64,000 bases of DNA, from assembly GCA_009667805.1 (NCBI GenBank), contig CM019063.1, forward strand, positions 189,045,661-189,109,660. The letters are read 5' to 3'. Positions 10,988 to 22,530 of this stretch are shown piece by piece. The notes below the pieces were generated by a model. It made no database searches, was not told the origin of the DNA, and saw only the letters and a list, made by a program, of their open reading frames with translations. This DNA comes from Leptobrachium leishanense. Lineage: Eukaryota; Chordata; Amphibia; Anura; Megophryidae. Each line of letters opens with the position of its first letter. Position 1 is the stretch's first letter. The position numbers and the translations under genes are program-made.

Positions 10988-12688
10988 GTTGGGAAAATAA
11001 TGTAGCAATAACAAGAATAACTTATAGAGGGTCCAAGGGTAAAGAATCTAGTACTGAGAAGGAATAAGCATGTAGATACAGGAGTGAAATTAACAAGGAG
11101 AAATAAAGCAAAATCAGAAGTACATAGGAAAATAAATATGAATGAGATAATGTCTCATTATGATGGAGATCCCTGTTAAATAAAGCAAGCATGTAAAACT
11201 TAATTAGTAAGAAGCCAGCGGGTCAGAGAGGAGGAGAAAGAGAGAAAAAAAGGACTTGATTACAATATTCATGAATGAAAAACAAGCATTCAATGGAGTA
11301 GAGACACATACTGTATATAAGATGATTAATGAAGAGAAGGTAGTGTGTGATAAAGATTAATACTTGTAGGAAGAGGGGAGGCAGACGATGATGAACATAG
11401 AGATAGATGGTGAGCTCCTGGTTCCTGAGAGGTGCCATATGTATGTATGTGTCATACAGCAGAGCTAGGAATACAGCACAAAGAACCCAGCTTCATTGCC
11501 ACATCTGTTCCCCATCTCCCTGTCCCAGTCTCCATAGTCACATCTTGTAGGTCTTTTGCTCACTTCATTTTCAACTGAATAAAACCTTAGCTTCTCTTTC
11601 AAGTACATTTCTGGGCTGCAGCTGCGTTCTGTTGTGTATCAGGATAACTGAAGCAAATGAGTAGTTTTCAGTACAATACATTTTCCTGGCCTTTATTACA
11701 TCTACAGCCTTGGAAAAAGAAACACTGCAGATATATTGACTGTAAAAAAATATATCTTTGTATCATAATTAAATTTTTTAATTTACATCCTTATTTTACC
11801 GTAATTATTCGTTCTTTATCCTGTCACTATATTCACAAATCTATGTGTTAGTGCCTTCTTAGTCTTAGGTTTGTCTTACTATGTAGACTAGTCTTTAGTT
11901 CTAAAGGACGTTGACATTATTAATTCCAAAATAAAATGTTTGCCTTCCCAGTTTGATATGAATGTTCCTACAGTCGTCATTCATTTATGTCACCCTCCAG
12001 TGAGGAAGGTTTACTTTTTCTTGCAGATCGTTGAACCTTCATCATCCTATGGCACACTGACACAGCTCTAAAAGCTTCAAGGCACATCATATGTTTTTTT
12101 TAGGGATATGGTTTATCATTCTAAAAGTTGAATTTATAGGATTGTATTTAAAGCTTCTTCCACGTAGAGAAAGGGGAGAGAAAAGTGCATGACCATGCAG
12201 TTTGAAGACAGGTACTTCAAAACAGACAATAAGAACATTACAAAGGACATATTCAAAAAGGGAAAGGAACAAAGGAAAAGGTTGGAAAGACACCTTTGCC
12301 CAAACAGTCCCAGCTATCTTTATGCCTGTCAATCATCTCATTTACACTTTGCATACAAATATAGATGAGTGAAAACACAATTCTACTGTATAATTTATTT
12401 ATACTAGATATAAGTAGGCGATCCTAGAATTATTTAAACTAGAAAATTGTCCAAGTATCACTGACGTGGGAATCTCAGATCAGTAGATGGTTAGGAGCCC
12501 TTTCACAAGTTTGTGTAAACCACTTGCAGGAACTCAGTCGATACAGGTTTACCAAGTCAAGAGTGTGTGGTTGTCAGTACACGCAGCAAACAGATACATA
12601 ATACAAACTGTACACATACTGTATACACCACACTGCACATGCATGTATATACTTACAGTGTACACATATTCACACAGTACACTACGAA
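10988..12688. other. No gene or named repeat recognised
   Basis: AT-rich sequence with poly-A runs, weakly purine-rich at 11040-11450. No frame here carries a recognisable domain. Confidence 0.5.
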
Positions 12689-12689
12689 G

Positions 12690-12860
12690 AAGGGGATCCC
12701 AGACACTCCAGAAAAGTTCAAGGAGCTTTATTGAACAAGCAAGCCACCCAACATTTTAGCCTTAGCAAAGACCTTCCTCAAGACCTTGAAAAAAGGTCTT
12801 TGCTAAGACTGAAATGTTGTGTGGCTGTTCTGTGCAATATAGCTCTTTGAACTCTACCTG
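12690..12860. repeat. Penelope-type terminal palindrome with degenerate hammerhead-like core
   Basis: Arms near 12715-12782 and 12783-12855 are imperfect inverted repeats (TTAGCAAAGACCTTCCTCAAG against CTTGAAAAAAGGTCTTTGC). The order of a CTTGA-type box, a GTCTTTGCTAAGAC hairpin and CTGAAATGTTG resembles a decayed hammerhead of the kind carried by Penelope-like elements. Key CTGATGA bases are lost, so I assign it by analogy with 14299-14526. Confidence 0.45.
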
Positions 12861-13049
12861 AGTGCCTTGTATCCACTGTCAAGTTTGTTTGTCTTCAAAC
12901 TGGATGAAGCTGGCCTTTCAGGTACGAAGAGCACCCTGCATATAACTGATACTTCTCCAGACCAAAATACATAATTGTAAATCTCATTTTGCTGATTAAC
13001 TACACAAAGCACACAATGCACGCACCATACACAAGTGTAAACAAACTGT

Positions 13050-13789
13050 GGCCCTATTAATATCTTCGCGCATACGTTTGCGCCCGCGCAAAAATGCATT
13101 AACGCGAAGGGAAAAACCCTTTGCGCTGAACGTCGTATTACAATGTCAGCGCAACAAATGCTTTTATACGTCTACCGCGGGTGAACCTGCGCAAACGCTG
13201 CGCGAGCTTACTGTACGTCGCATGTCCTATACTTGACATTGTAATCGCAAATGCGTTTGTGCGCTGGTACGCGGATGGTATTACAATCTCTGCGCAGGAA
13301 TTAACGGATAGACGTTTTGGGCATAATTTTAGCAACTCCTAAAAGCTGGTGTTAACGGCAAATTCTATCAACCTGGCCGAACCCAAATACACCAGCCCAA
13401 AAAAAAAACGCAGCAAAGTATAGTTACACATTCTACTCATACCTAACTAATAAATTTGACGAGTTGTGTGTGCATTTTTTATTGATGCTGCATATATGCG
13501 CAGATTGACTTTGACAGGCGCAAAAAACTTAATGTGAGACAATTGTGGTTCTTAATTCTGATTGGCTGAATTGCGTGAAAAAAACAGTCCGAACACTGAT
13601 TTCTGCGCGCAACCTTGCTGCGAGCGCGTTTGTGCGTGTTTCCTTTTTATGCGTCTTATTGCTCGACGGATTAAAAAAATGCGCGAGGATTGTAATACCA
13701 GCGTTGATTTACGCGCGTTCACGTTTAACGCTGGGCGCACAAATTCACGAGTTGTGCGTGCGTTTTTGCGTGAAGAATGTAATAGGGCT
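13050..13789. mobile_element. Family C-like MITE, 740 bp
   Basis: Ends GGCCCTATTAATATCTTCGCG and, reversed, AGCCCTATTACATTCTTCACG make a terminal inverted repeat of about 20 bp. The interior is dense in GCGC/TTGCGC words and self-complementary, which produces open frames on both strands that are not genes. Target duplication is unclear (TGT against CTG). Confidence 0.65.
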
Positions 13790-14203
13790 CTGCATGTACA
13801 ACACACTGCGCACATAGAAACAAAAACATACTATGTACTGTGTACTCACTGCTAGAGATGGGAAGGCCTGTAGAAAAAAGGAAAAATTTGGGATAAAACA
13901 GTTTTTTCCCCATTTTTAGAAACGCTTGTTTCAATTTGTGCAAACCTTATGTTTTTAGAAGTCAATGAGAAAAATGACAAACATGGAGAGGAAAAAGAAA
14001 CAGAAAATGATAGATCAGAAAATGTGATTAAATTGCATGTATATGTTGTGCCTTTTTTTTCCTTTTCTCAATTTTTTTTTTAAAGCACCACTCGAAAGTT
14101 ATACCTCAACATGGAGCTTAAATATTGATGTATCCATATCCTACAAGCACAAATAATGCCAGTTACCTTTTTATACTTTTGCTTTTGGTGCTAAGGGGCA
14201 AAT

Positions 14204-14204
14204 T

Positions 14205-14236
<32 letters not shown>
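14204..14236. repeat. (TA)n microsatellite
   Basis: A run of TA dinucleotides abuts the Penelope-type repeat that begins about 14237. Confidence 0.9.
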
Positions 14237-14237
<1 letters not shown>

Positions 14238-14374
14238 GCTCGGTGATTCCTGCACTCTGGATAAATCCAATGCCTGGTGCACGCCTGGCTTCATAGAAAC
14301 AATTCATACACAAAGTATAGGCGGCACTCCTAGTCTTCATACAAAAGAAGAACTCCGTTTATTAATTAAAAATC

Positions 14375-14409
14375 GACGTTTCAGTCTGCTATCCGTGGAC
14401 TTTCATCAG
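14375..14409 (-). ncRNA. Hammerhead ribozyme-like motif, minus strand
   Basis: The minus strand reads CTGATGA, a stem II with AGTC/GACT around a loop CACGGATAGCA, then GAAAC and GTC. All conserved core boxes are present. Stem III is minimal, as is usual for Penelope-associated hammerheads. The mirror copy on the plus strand has GTT at the cleavage triplet. Confidence 0.6.
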
Positions 14410-14415
14410 GATATC

Positions 14416-14450
14416 CTGATGAAAGTCCGCGGATAGCAGACTGAAACGTT
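14416..14450 (+). ncRNA. Hammerhead ribozyme-like motif, plus strand, variant cleavage triplet
   Basis: CTGATGA at 14416-14422, stem II AGTC/GACT, GAAA at 14443-14446 and CGTT. The triplet is GTT rather than GTC, so cleavage would be weaker or absent. It is the inverted partner of 14375-14409. Confidence 0.5.
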
Positions 14451-15046
14451 GATTTTTAATCAATAAACGGAGTTCTTTTGTATGAAGACCGGGAGTGCCG
14501 CCTATACTTTGTGTATGAATTGTTTATATATATATTTATTTATGTTGATGGTTCCTTGCTTTTATTGTTGTTCTTCAGGAAATGGAGGGCTAGTTACTTC
14601 TTCTCATACTATCCTATACAGTCCTTGTTTGTTATTCCATTTGAAACAAAAAATAAAATTATAAAAAGGAAACTCAAGTTACTAAATAAACTGTACTTTT
14701 ATTTAAAGTGTGACAAAATTATTTTAAAATTTGTAACCATACTCCATGCTGCATATTATAAATTTTTCCAAAAATTTCCATTTTTTTCAAAAAAACCTTT
14801 TTTTCCCATGGCTTCAAAATTTCTGTAATTGTTACATCTCTACTCTCTTTGCACATAGCACAGTACCATGTACCCACATGCATACATCCAAAGATTCCCA
14901 AAGACACACAAACATACTCACCCCCTCATGGCTTTTGCATTTGCCGCAAACAGTGCTCACCCATGTTTCTCCGTACTTCCGCATTGTTGTGATTGACCTT
15001 CTTTTCACCTCTGTGCTACAACAAGGTGAATTTTTAAAAATATACA

Positions 15047-15281
15047 AGGGGTTATTCAGAGAGCAACGAAATGTCACGGCGTTCTCTGAATAGATTAACC
15101 ATTGCATCTGTATGGGGGATTTCACTGCCGTCGAACAGCACCATATTTGCAGGCAATTCACCAAAATTTGCCAAACTGCCTGCTCTCTGAAAAGCCGAAT
15201 GGCCACGAAACGGCACCGTACGGTGAAATTCCCTGTTCGGTGCCATTTCTGAGCCAGATCGGCTCTCTCTGAATAACCCTG
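15047..15281. mobile_element. Family A short derivative, 235 bp
   Basis: The ends AGGGGTTATTCAGAGAG and CTCTCTGAATAACCCTG are inverted repeats. The flanks ACA and ATA match at two of three bases. The interior contains only the outer blocks of the full-length family. Confidence 0.78.
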
Positions 15282-15321
15282 ATAGTATGCATATAAAATT
15301 TACAAATATATATGGAAGCTA

Positions 15322-15460
15322 CCGCGAGTATCCCAGTGGTTAGGGCTGCATTCCGGGGCAAGGTGCCCGAGGTAGCGCTTGCCCCAGAATATCAGGCTAC
15401 AATGGCGCAGGTGCATGATTTCCCCGTCAGCATCCCCATTTTAGTGTTAGCTAGGGAATA
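15322..15460. mobile_element. Family C fragment
   Basis: Words such as CTACCGCGAGTATCCCAG, GCATTCCGGGGCAAGGTGC and CCCCATTTTAGTGTTAGC match the interior of family C near 28900-29100. No ends are found, so it is a remnant. Confidence 0.5.
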
Positions 15461-15699
15461 TGGTCCTAATCATCTTTTAATATCAAAATCAGCATACATT
15501 GTTACTAGATGGAGGGTTAGCATTTTGTGCATCAATTGTGTTTCAGTGAAGGAAAAGGGAGATTTCCCCCTCATCAACCAGGGTCTAGTTTTTATAACCC
15601 AATACATATTTAGTATTCAAACGTAAAAGAGGAGCAACTGTTGCAATGAATGATTATTTTATTTCTAATATCTGATCTTAGAAAAAAAATTCATACTTA

Positions 15700-18269
15700 C
15701 AGGGTTATTAAAAGAGAGCCGATCTGGCCCCAAAATGTAAACGAACACTGAAATTCAGCGTACGGCTACAGTTCCTGGCCATTCTGCTATTCTGAGAGAG
15801 GACAGTTTGCCAAATGTTGGCGAATTGCCTGCACATACGTGCCTGTTCGAAGGCAGTGAAATCCCCATAGAGAAGCAATGCTTTGTCTATTCAGAGAACA
15901 CAAAACAGCAGTGAAAAGTTGCCGAAATGCCCTGCTGTTTAGACATGTGCACAGCAAAAAATTTCGTTTTGAACTAATGGATTTGTCCTAAAATGTAATT
16001 TATTTAGTTACTAAAGAAATTCGTTTTCAGTTCTTTAGTATGAAAACAAATTTCATTCATCCAAAAACCAGCGGATACAATTAATATTGTAGTGGTGGCT
16101 CCTCAGAGGGCTGAGATCGGCTGCTTGTTACAGTATCTCTCGCTCTCAGCACAATGTCTCAACTGTTACAGTAACTGACTGCTGCTCATCACAGCGCTCA
16201 GAGTTTCAGTAAAACTAGTAAATAATATTTTTATATATAAGAGGTTATAACAATATTATTTCCTTGTTTTACTGAAACTCTGAGCGTTGTGATGAGCAGC
16301 AGTCAGTTACTGTAATAGCCGAGCCTGATACATTGTACTGAGAGATAATGTAACAAGCAGCCAATCTCAGTGCTCACAGCCACTGGATTTAGAGGGCTCA
16401 AAGAAAAAAATGCTCCTCTCTGTATAATGTATATAACATCCTCTTGCATTAATTAATACCCCTCTCTTTATAATGTATATAACATCCACCTGCATTAATA
16501 CTCCTCTCTGTATAATGTATAGAACATTCTCCTGAATTAATTAATGTCACTCTCTGTATAGAACATCCTCCTCAATTTATACCCTTGTCTGTATATATTA
16601 ATGCAGTAGGTTGTTATATACAGAGAGGGACATCCTCCTGCATTAATTAATGCCCCTCTCTGTATAGAACATCCTACTGCATTGGCATGTCGATGGTGCA
16701 GAACTTCAGAATGCAATGCTTATCCAGCACAGGAGAGGGAACTTTTACTTAAACTTTGTATCTCTGTGGGGGAGACAGGATTATAAAAGCAGGGGAGAGG
16801 GAAAATATTAACGTAAATCCATGTAAAAGCTCAGAGAAGAGATGACTTGCGCAATTTTTTTTTAGAAAATGAAGCACTTTAAATCCTGAGAAAACATTCA
16901 AATAAATCACACTGACGGCTCATAATGACAGAGTAACTGGGAGAGCTGGATACTAAATGTATCAGACGTAAAAAAAAACTTTTATAACAAGCAGCACTGG
17001 GAGAGGAGAGGGACTTCACACAAAACGTCTATTATAGATGAGGAAAGGGGGATAGTGATCCTGGATAATATACAATGTATCAGACCTAAGCCCCTATTAT
17101 GCAGAGCGGGAGGGGAGATAACACACGTTTTATAAAGTCCCTCTCTTCTCCCAGCGCTGCTTGTTATTAAGGGGTTTTAAACGTCCAGCCCTCCCTGTTA
17201 TACTCTGTCATTAGCTTTCAGTGTGATTTATTTTAATGTTTTCCCTCTCCAGCTGCTTTTATCATCTCGTCTGTGTCATAGACATGCAAGGGTTAAGTAA
17301 AGGTTTCCTCTCCTGTGCTGGCTGTCTGCACTGCGAGTGAGTATTCTGGAGCTCTATCACTGTCAGATTTTCGGGTAGCGGTCGGGAAGGATTACATATA
17401 CAAACTTTTTCTGTAGCTTTGCGATGTTGCGCTCCTCATTGCTGGTCTCCTTCACTCATCAATGTAATATTACAAAAAGAACTGAAACTAAAATGTATTG
17501 CATTTTCCTTTAGTTTCTTTTGTTTTTTTGGACCGAGCAGTTTCGTATCTCTTGAGTCATACGAAAACTAAATTATCCCAAAATTTGGACTAAATCGTTT
17601 TAGTACTAAAATGAATGCACATGTCTACTGCTGTTCAGTGGTTTCATTTAACAGATTTATTCAGGAGAATCCAATAGGCTTCAATGTTAAAAATATTCCA
17701 GTTTAATTTCAATATCTAATAAACCGTTTATAATTTTATTCTGCTGTAAAGAGTCTCTTTATTTTTAGATTTTTTAGGATGTTTTAGGCATGTTATGGGA
17801 CTTTTTTGTCAACATTTTTTTTCCGTTTTTTTTCTAAATGTTTCCTTTTATTTTCCGGTAACAGACTATTTTATTATCATTCATAGAATCTTTTTTGCAA
17901 ACAGAGTTTCAAATTTCAAACTTTCAAGCGTACTGTTTTTTTTTTCACCTACTTCGTCTGCGTGTCGGGTTTTTCCGGTGGCTGCTCTGCGCTGTGATCG
18001 GCGGCTAGTTGGGTTTCTCCGGCGTTCTCATTGTGGTTATTCCAACTGTTTTCTGCGGGTTTCGGTGAGTGTTCGATTAGTGTTCGGCGGGTTTGCGGCG
18101 AGTGTTCTGCGGGTTTGCGGCAGGTTTTCCCTGCACTACGGGGACCCTGTGTTGCTTGCTGAATACCCCGCAGGGTCGGCGAAATATGATCGCCGAATCG
18201 CCCCGAAGTGCAGGGAATGAAAAGTCACTGAACGTGCGGTGACTTTTCGATTCTCTTTGAATAACCCTG
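15700..18269. mobile_element. Family A element with nested palindromic hAT-2
   Basis: It begins CAGGGTTATTAAAAGAG and ends CTCTTTGAATAACCCTG, flanked by TTA and GTA. Subtracting the nested hAT-2 and its duplication leaves about 874 bp, matching other full copies. The right half holds CCCTGCACTACGGGGACCC and the 17795-18220 open frame, which is not a conserved protein. Confidence 0.85.
15940..17627. mobile_element. hAT-2 palindromic element, 1688 bp
   Basis: Termini TAGACATGTGCA and TGCACATGTCTA are perfect inverted repeats, with a perfect 8-bp duplication CTGCTGTT at 15932-15939 and 17628-17635. Inverted halves run deep into the element: a second palindrome at about 16130-16370 (CTGACTGCTGCTCATCACA against TGTGATGAGCAGCAGTCAG) and a degenerate AACATCCTCCTGCATTAA tandem array at 16385-16685. 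No transposase is seen. Confidence 0.9.
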
Positions 18270-18867
18270 GTAGTCTTTGCTACCTATATTGTTTCTATTC
18301 CTGCAGTGTAAAAGATAAAAAACATTTTTTGTGAAATATTGGACAGTGGACTTAATGTCATATTTTCTTTCAGGAAGAATACAGACAAAAGGAGAGTCTT
18401 TTTATCTGTACCTGTTGAACATTATCCACATTTAAAATGACCTTTGTGTTAATCTTTAATTAAACCACTCTTTTTTGCTTAAGGAATAATATTTGGGTCT
18501 AGACTATTTCAAGGTTTGTGCCCTCAGGAAAATCAAAACCATCTTATAAAACACATGCTGCTGTTTTTTATGGTTTGTTTGACGTAATTGCATGTAAAAA
18601 GGAAAATAAATTTAGGTTTTTATCTCTTGTTTCCATTTTCTGAGTGTTTCCCATGATGCAACTTTTACCAAACTCTTATGGTGAGTTTCACTTTACAGCT
18701 ATGGTTTAGCTTCTACAGTATTTAACAGTCAATGGGATGGAGGAGGGAATATTTAGATAAGGCTGCAAGGGGCTGTTGTGTGGTGAATGATACCTGAGAT
18801 AAGAGATGACAGCTGAATGAGATACGACCGGCAGCTTAAAAGACTTCTGATCTACCCCATGTTGGGT

Positions 18868-18968
18868 CCTTTGAATATATCCCACATAATACCCAGGACA
18901 TACTTGAAAACGAGAGAAATCTCAATGTATCCTTCCTGGTTAAATACTTTACAAACAAATAAATAAAT
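18868..18968 (+). repeat. 5'-truncated LINE 3' tail (CR1/L2 type)
   Basis: It contains CCCAGGACATACTTGAAAAC and TCAATGTATCCTTCCTGG and ends in an AATAAATAAAT-type tail. The same tail is attached to reverse transcriptase sequence at 52960-54341, which identifies the source family. Confidence 0.75.
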
Positions 18969-19031
18969 GAAATAACTAATAAAAAGCTGTGAGTTGACTA
19001 CCGACTAATAGAGCCCATTCTTTGTTCAATG

Positions 19032-20119
19032 CAGTGGCGGAAGTACCAGGGTTGAGTGTGGTCACAGTTGCAACCGGGCCCAGGCATTCCGCCACTGGAG
19101 GGGGCCCAGCGCCGACGCCAGATTCTGGCAATCAGTGCCGGAATCTAGGAGCAGCACTGCCGGCCGTCCCTCTCCCTGCGAGCTGCCGTTGACATGCAGC
19201 TTGGCCGCTCACGTGGGATGGGAACCACCTGACCAGCGCACGAGATCCTCTCGCGAGACCTCTGCGCTGGTCAGGTGGTTTCCGGCAAGCGGCCAATTAT
19301 GCATGCTTCCAGCGGCCGCTCGCAGAAAGAAGAAGAACGCCGGCACAGCAGAGGAAAGAGCTGAAGGCCATACATACCCATGAGAGCTGGGGGCCATATA
19401 TACCCATGAGAGCTGGGGGCAATACATACTCATGAGAGCTGGGGGCCATACATACCCATGAGAGCTGGGGCCCATATATACCCATGAGAGCTGGGGGCCA
19501 TATATACCCATGAGAGCTGGGGGCCATATATACCCATGTGAGCTGGGGGAAATATAGATCCATCTGAGTTGGGGGACAATATATATCCATGTGTGCTGTG
19601 GCAATATATATCCATGTGAGCTGGGGGCAATATATATCCATGTGAGCTGGGGCAATATCTACCCATGTGAGTTGGAGGCAATATATACCCATGTGAGCTG
19701 GGGCAATATATATCCATGTGAGCTGGGGCAATATATACCCATGTGAGCTGGGTTGCAATATAAACCCATGTGAGCTGGGGGCAATATATACCCATGTGAG
19801 CTGGGGGCAATATATATCCATGTGAGCTGGGGCAATATATACCCATGTGAGCTGGGGCAATATATCCATGGGAGCTGGGGGCAATATATACCCATGTGAG
19901 CTGGGGGCAATAGATATCCATGTGAGCTGGGGCAATATATACCCATGTGAGCTGGGGCAGTATATACCCATGTGAGCTGTGACAATATATAGCCATGTGA
20001 GCTGGGGGCAATACTATCTTTTTTTATTTTGCAGGAAAATAAAGTAAAAATATAGATTTTTGGGGGGGGCCTTCATGGATTCTTGCACCGGGGCCCTCAG
20101 GTTTCTAGTTACGCCACTG
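19032..20119. mobile_element. hAT-3 element carrying a minisatellite
   Basis: It begins CAGTGGCGGAAGTACCAGG and ends CTAGTTACGCCACTG, flanked by a perfect 8-bp duplication GTTCAATG (19024-19031 and 20120-20127). The interior has GC-rich flanks with GGGCCC blocks and a long tandem array. No transposase is present, so it depends on an autonomous hAT. Confidence 0.92.
19375..20015. repeat. 26-bp minisatellite inside hAT-3
   Basis: About 25 units of the type GAGCTGGGGGCAATATATAC plus CCATGT, with period 24-27 and mostly 26. A CATGAGAG variant dominates the left third and CATGTGAG the rest. Since 26 is not a multiple of 3 and the unit lacks minus-strand stops, all three minus frames are open, giving spurious proteins of up to 224 residues. 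Confidence 0.95.
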
Positions 20120-20788
20120 GTTCAATGTAACACAGGGAGGAACAAGTGCTGTATAGATACTTTGGGGGGCAGTTTATAACACAAAATATCATAAAATCAA
20201 TGCATATAGTGACACATATAGACTAAAACTTTTTCTTAACTAAACATACAAGGGAAAAACAAAATACATGTAAGATATCAGCAACATAATATAAACAAAG
20301 GAGAACATTTCATTTTATGGTGGTAGTGGCCCTTTAAGAATGCCAAGGATGTGTTCATATAGGTGTACAGTGAATACCATTGGTCAGTGCCATTTTAGTA
20401 CGCCATAACATGTGGATATAGAATGAAGCACGTGTGTTGGTATCCCCTTCATACTCGAGAGATGCTTCATTTAACTGTTATAGGAGCAGTGTACAGCGTG
20501 AGAATCAACTGGTGACTCTGCGTCATTCTGAGGACAGGCTGCGTCAGTTGGAAGATGTGAGTATGTGTGTACAACAGAAGGGACAGCAACCTCATTCCTG
20601 CAGTGTCCATCAGAGGCTAAGAGGAGCAATGCTGCAGAGAAAGACTGCAGTAACAATGGGATCATGATAATTATCACAACATTTATTTGAAACATGGGAT
20701 GCATAAAACTTAAGTGCAGGGTAAAAGTGCAGGGTAAAATAGTGATTTTTGCATAAGGATTGTTATTATGTCACAGTTAAAAGACTAG

Positions 20789-21501
20789 GGGCTCTATCAC
20801 CTTCTTCACGCTAGCGCTCACATAAATGAGCATTAGCGCTAGCATAAAAGAGGTAATAGCACTCCGCACAGATCACGTTGGAATCACTAATGGGTTAAAA
20901 GAAAACATTAGCAAATCATTGTTACACTTTTTAACGCTTGCTTACTGTACTTTGTGCTTATACTTAACATGGGGAGCGCAAAGTGCAAGCAGAGAGTAAC
21001 TAGCATTAGGATCACAAGGTCCCAACGCTAGTTACTAAGAGCTGTCTTTAACTAAATAAGTTAACACCAGCTCTGAGCTGCTGCAGAATCAGTTAGCAGC
21101 AGCTGAAAAGACCCTTGAATCAAATACTCACCTCTCATCCCGAAACGAGAGCGGCGGCCCAATCCACCGCTTCTGGCTGCCTGGAGCAGAGTGAGCCTGG
21201 GGGGGGGGGGATAGTCCTCAGTATCCCTCTGCGATCACTCAGCTGACCAGCAGGATCTCATGACAGGCGAGATCATGATGGTCATGTGACTCGTCAGCAC
21301 GAGCCCCAATGGAGTCCTTTGGACTCAATGGAGATGGAGGGGATGTGCATCCACGAGCCTAGTGGCCGCTACGGGGCAGTCTGCTGGACTCAGCGCCTGC
21401 CTCGTAATACACTGGTGAAAACAGGACCCAAAGGGGAAGCAAGCGAACGCTAAGTTTTCCCTAAGTGTCCAGGTTCTAGCGAGGGCAAAGTGATAGTGCT
21501 C
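20789..21501. mobile_element. Family C MITE, 713 bp
   Basis: The left end GGGCTCTATCACCTTC and the right end (reversed GAGCACTATCACTTTG) are inverted repeats. The flanks TAG and TAA match at two of three. The interior has the family block CTCACCTCTCATCCCG and a GGATCTCATGACAGGCGAGATC palindrome. Confidence 0.78.
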
Positions 21502-21984
21502 TAAAATAATGTAAATTTGCCAATTTCTAATTTTTCATGTATTTTTTGACCTTCAAGAAGTATTGCAGAGATGAAAGTTTCTGATCTCTAGATGGCATCA
21601 TTTAACTCACACAATGTCACACAGGCAGAAATGGCCTTTGTGACAAATACAGTAAATTTAAAAAAAAATGGTCAGATATCCTGCTTATATGGATTTGTAG
21701 TGACTATGATGGAGTTATTAACAATATAGCATCAGTAAAACACCAACAGAACATAAAAATAGTATTTATGTGGCAAAATGTTGAATGTTACAGTAACACT
21801 TTGAATCTGTACCGTACAGGGATTTTCAGCACTTTTAAGCCCCTGAATCTTATCCATGTACTGCAGTGAGTGACTCCAGAGCTCTCCCTGTATTCTGCCC
21901 TCTTTCTGTCTGGCGTTCTGCAGCAGTTTGTTGAACTTTTATATTTGGGGCTGCTCCTTGTAGCTTCTTTATTACAGGGAATGA

Positions 21985-22290
21985 GATCTTACAGAGATTT
22001 GTGTGATTTTCATTTTTCATTGTATTAGATTTTCATGGAGATTTGTGTGATTTTCATTTTTCATTGTATTAGAGTGCAAAATCAAGATTACATGTTTTTG
22101 GTAGTGAATGGGTTTATTGGCACTTTTAATTTGGATCAGTGAATTCGTGTCCATTGGTTTCAAAAACATTCTTATGCCAAATATTATATTTTTAAAATAA
22201 TTAGATTTTTTCGGCAATATCCTGTATAGGATTGTATATGCATATTTTAATTATACAAGGAATGTATATGCATATTTTAATTGTGTAAGT
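21985..22290. repeat. Two short tandem duplications
   Basis: A unit of about 42 bp (GATTTGTGTGATTTTCATTTTTC...) is doubled at 21994-22075. A unit of about 31 bp (GTATATGCATATTTTAATT...) is doubled at 22233-22290. Both look like recent local slippage. Confidence 0.75.
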
Positions 22291-22469
22291 ACATATCAAG
22301 TATCTCGTTTGTGGAATACATAAGGGGGTTTATGGCAAAAAACATGCAGTTGCGATATACACCTAGAGTTGTCTGTTGTATGGTTATTGAACCTATCAAC
22401 TCATTAACTTGTGTTAAGTGAGACAGCTGTTTTGGGTTTTGAGAGCATTTAAAGGATATTGATAGAATG

Positions 22470-22530
22470 GTGACGTATGCTCTGATGAAGTCCCGTGGGT
22501 GGGACGAAACGCGTCAGCATTACATCACTT
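22470..22530 (+). ncRNA. Hammerhead ribozyme, intact core (type I)
   Basis: CTGATGA at 22482-22488, stem II GTCCC/GGGAC closing a GTGGGT loop (22490-22505), GAAA at 22506-22509, a minimal stem III ACGCGT and GTC at 22513-22515. Stem I pairs TATGCT upstream with AGCATT-type bases downstream (five base pairs next to the core), then an internal loop and GTGA/TCAC. Cleavage is predicted after 22515. The very short palindromic stem III is characteristic of hammerheads in Penelope-like retroelements, which may work as dimers. No protein remnant of such an element was found beside it. Confidence 0.85.

Larger units (their letters stand above)
14299..14526. repeat. Near-perfect palindrome, about 113-bp arms, Penelope-type terminal repeat
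   Basis: The arms meet at GGATATCC (centre 14412.5) and are nearly identical inverted copies from ATTCATACACAAAG to CTTTGTGTATGAAT. Each arm holds a hammerhead core, so ribozyme-like motifs point outward on both strands. Such inverted terminal copies fit the unusual tail structures of Penelope-like elements (established for the class, inferred here). No reverse transcriptase is present nearby. Confidence 0.7.

Noticed and set aside
13545..13855. Overlapping open frames on both strands
   Set aside because: They fall in a self-complementary, GCGC-rich MITE; no domain or start context.
17795..18220. 141-codon open frame
   Set aside because: It spans the right half of a family A element and is not kept open in other copies.
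19209..20011. Long repetitive minus-strand open frames (HGYILPQLTWVYI-type repeats)
   Set aside because: They lie wholly in the 26-bp minisatellite and exist in all three frames at once, which is expected from the unit having no stop, not from coding.
19375..20015. Possible CRISPR-like or regulatory repeat array
   Set aside because: Units are contiguous with no unique spacers and sit inside a vertebrate hAT element.
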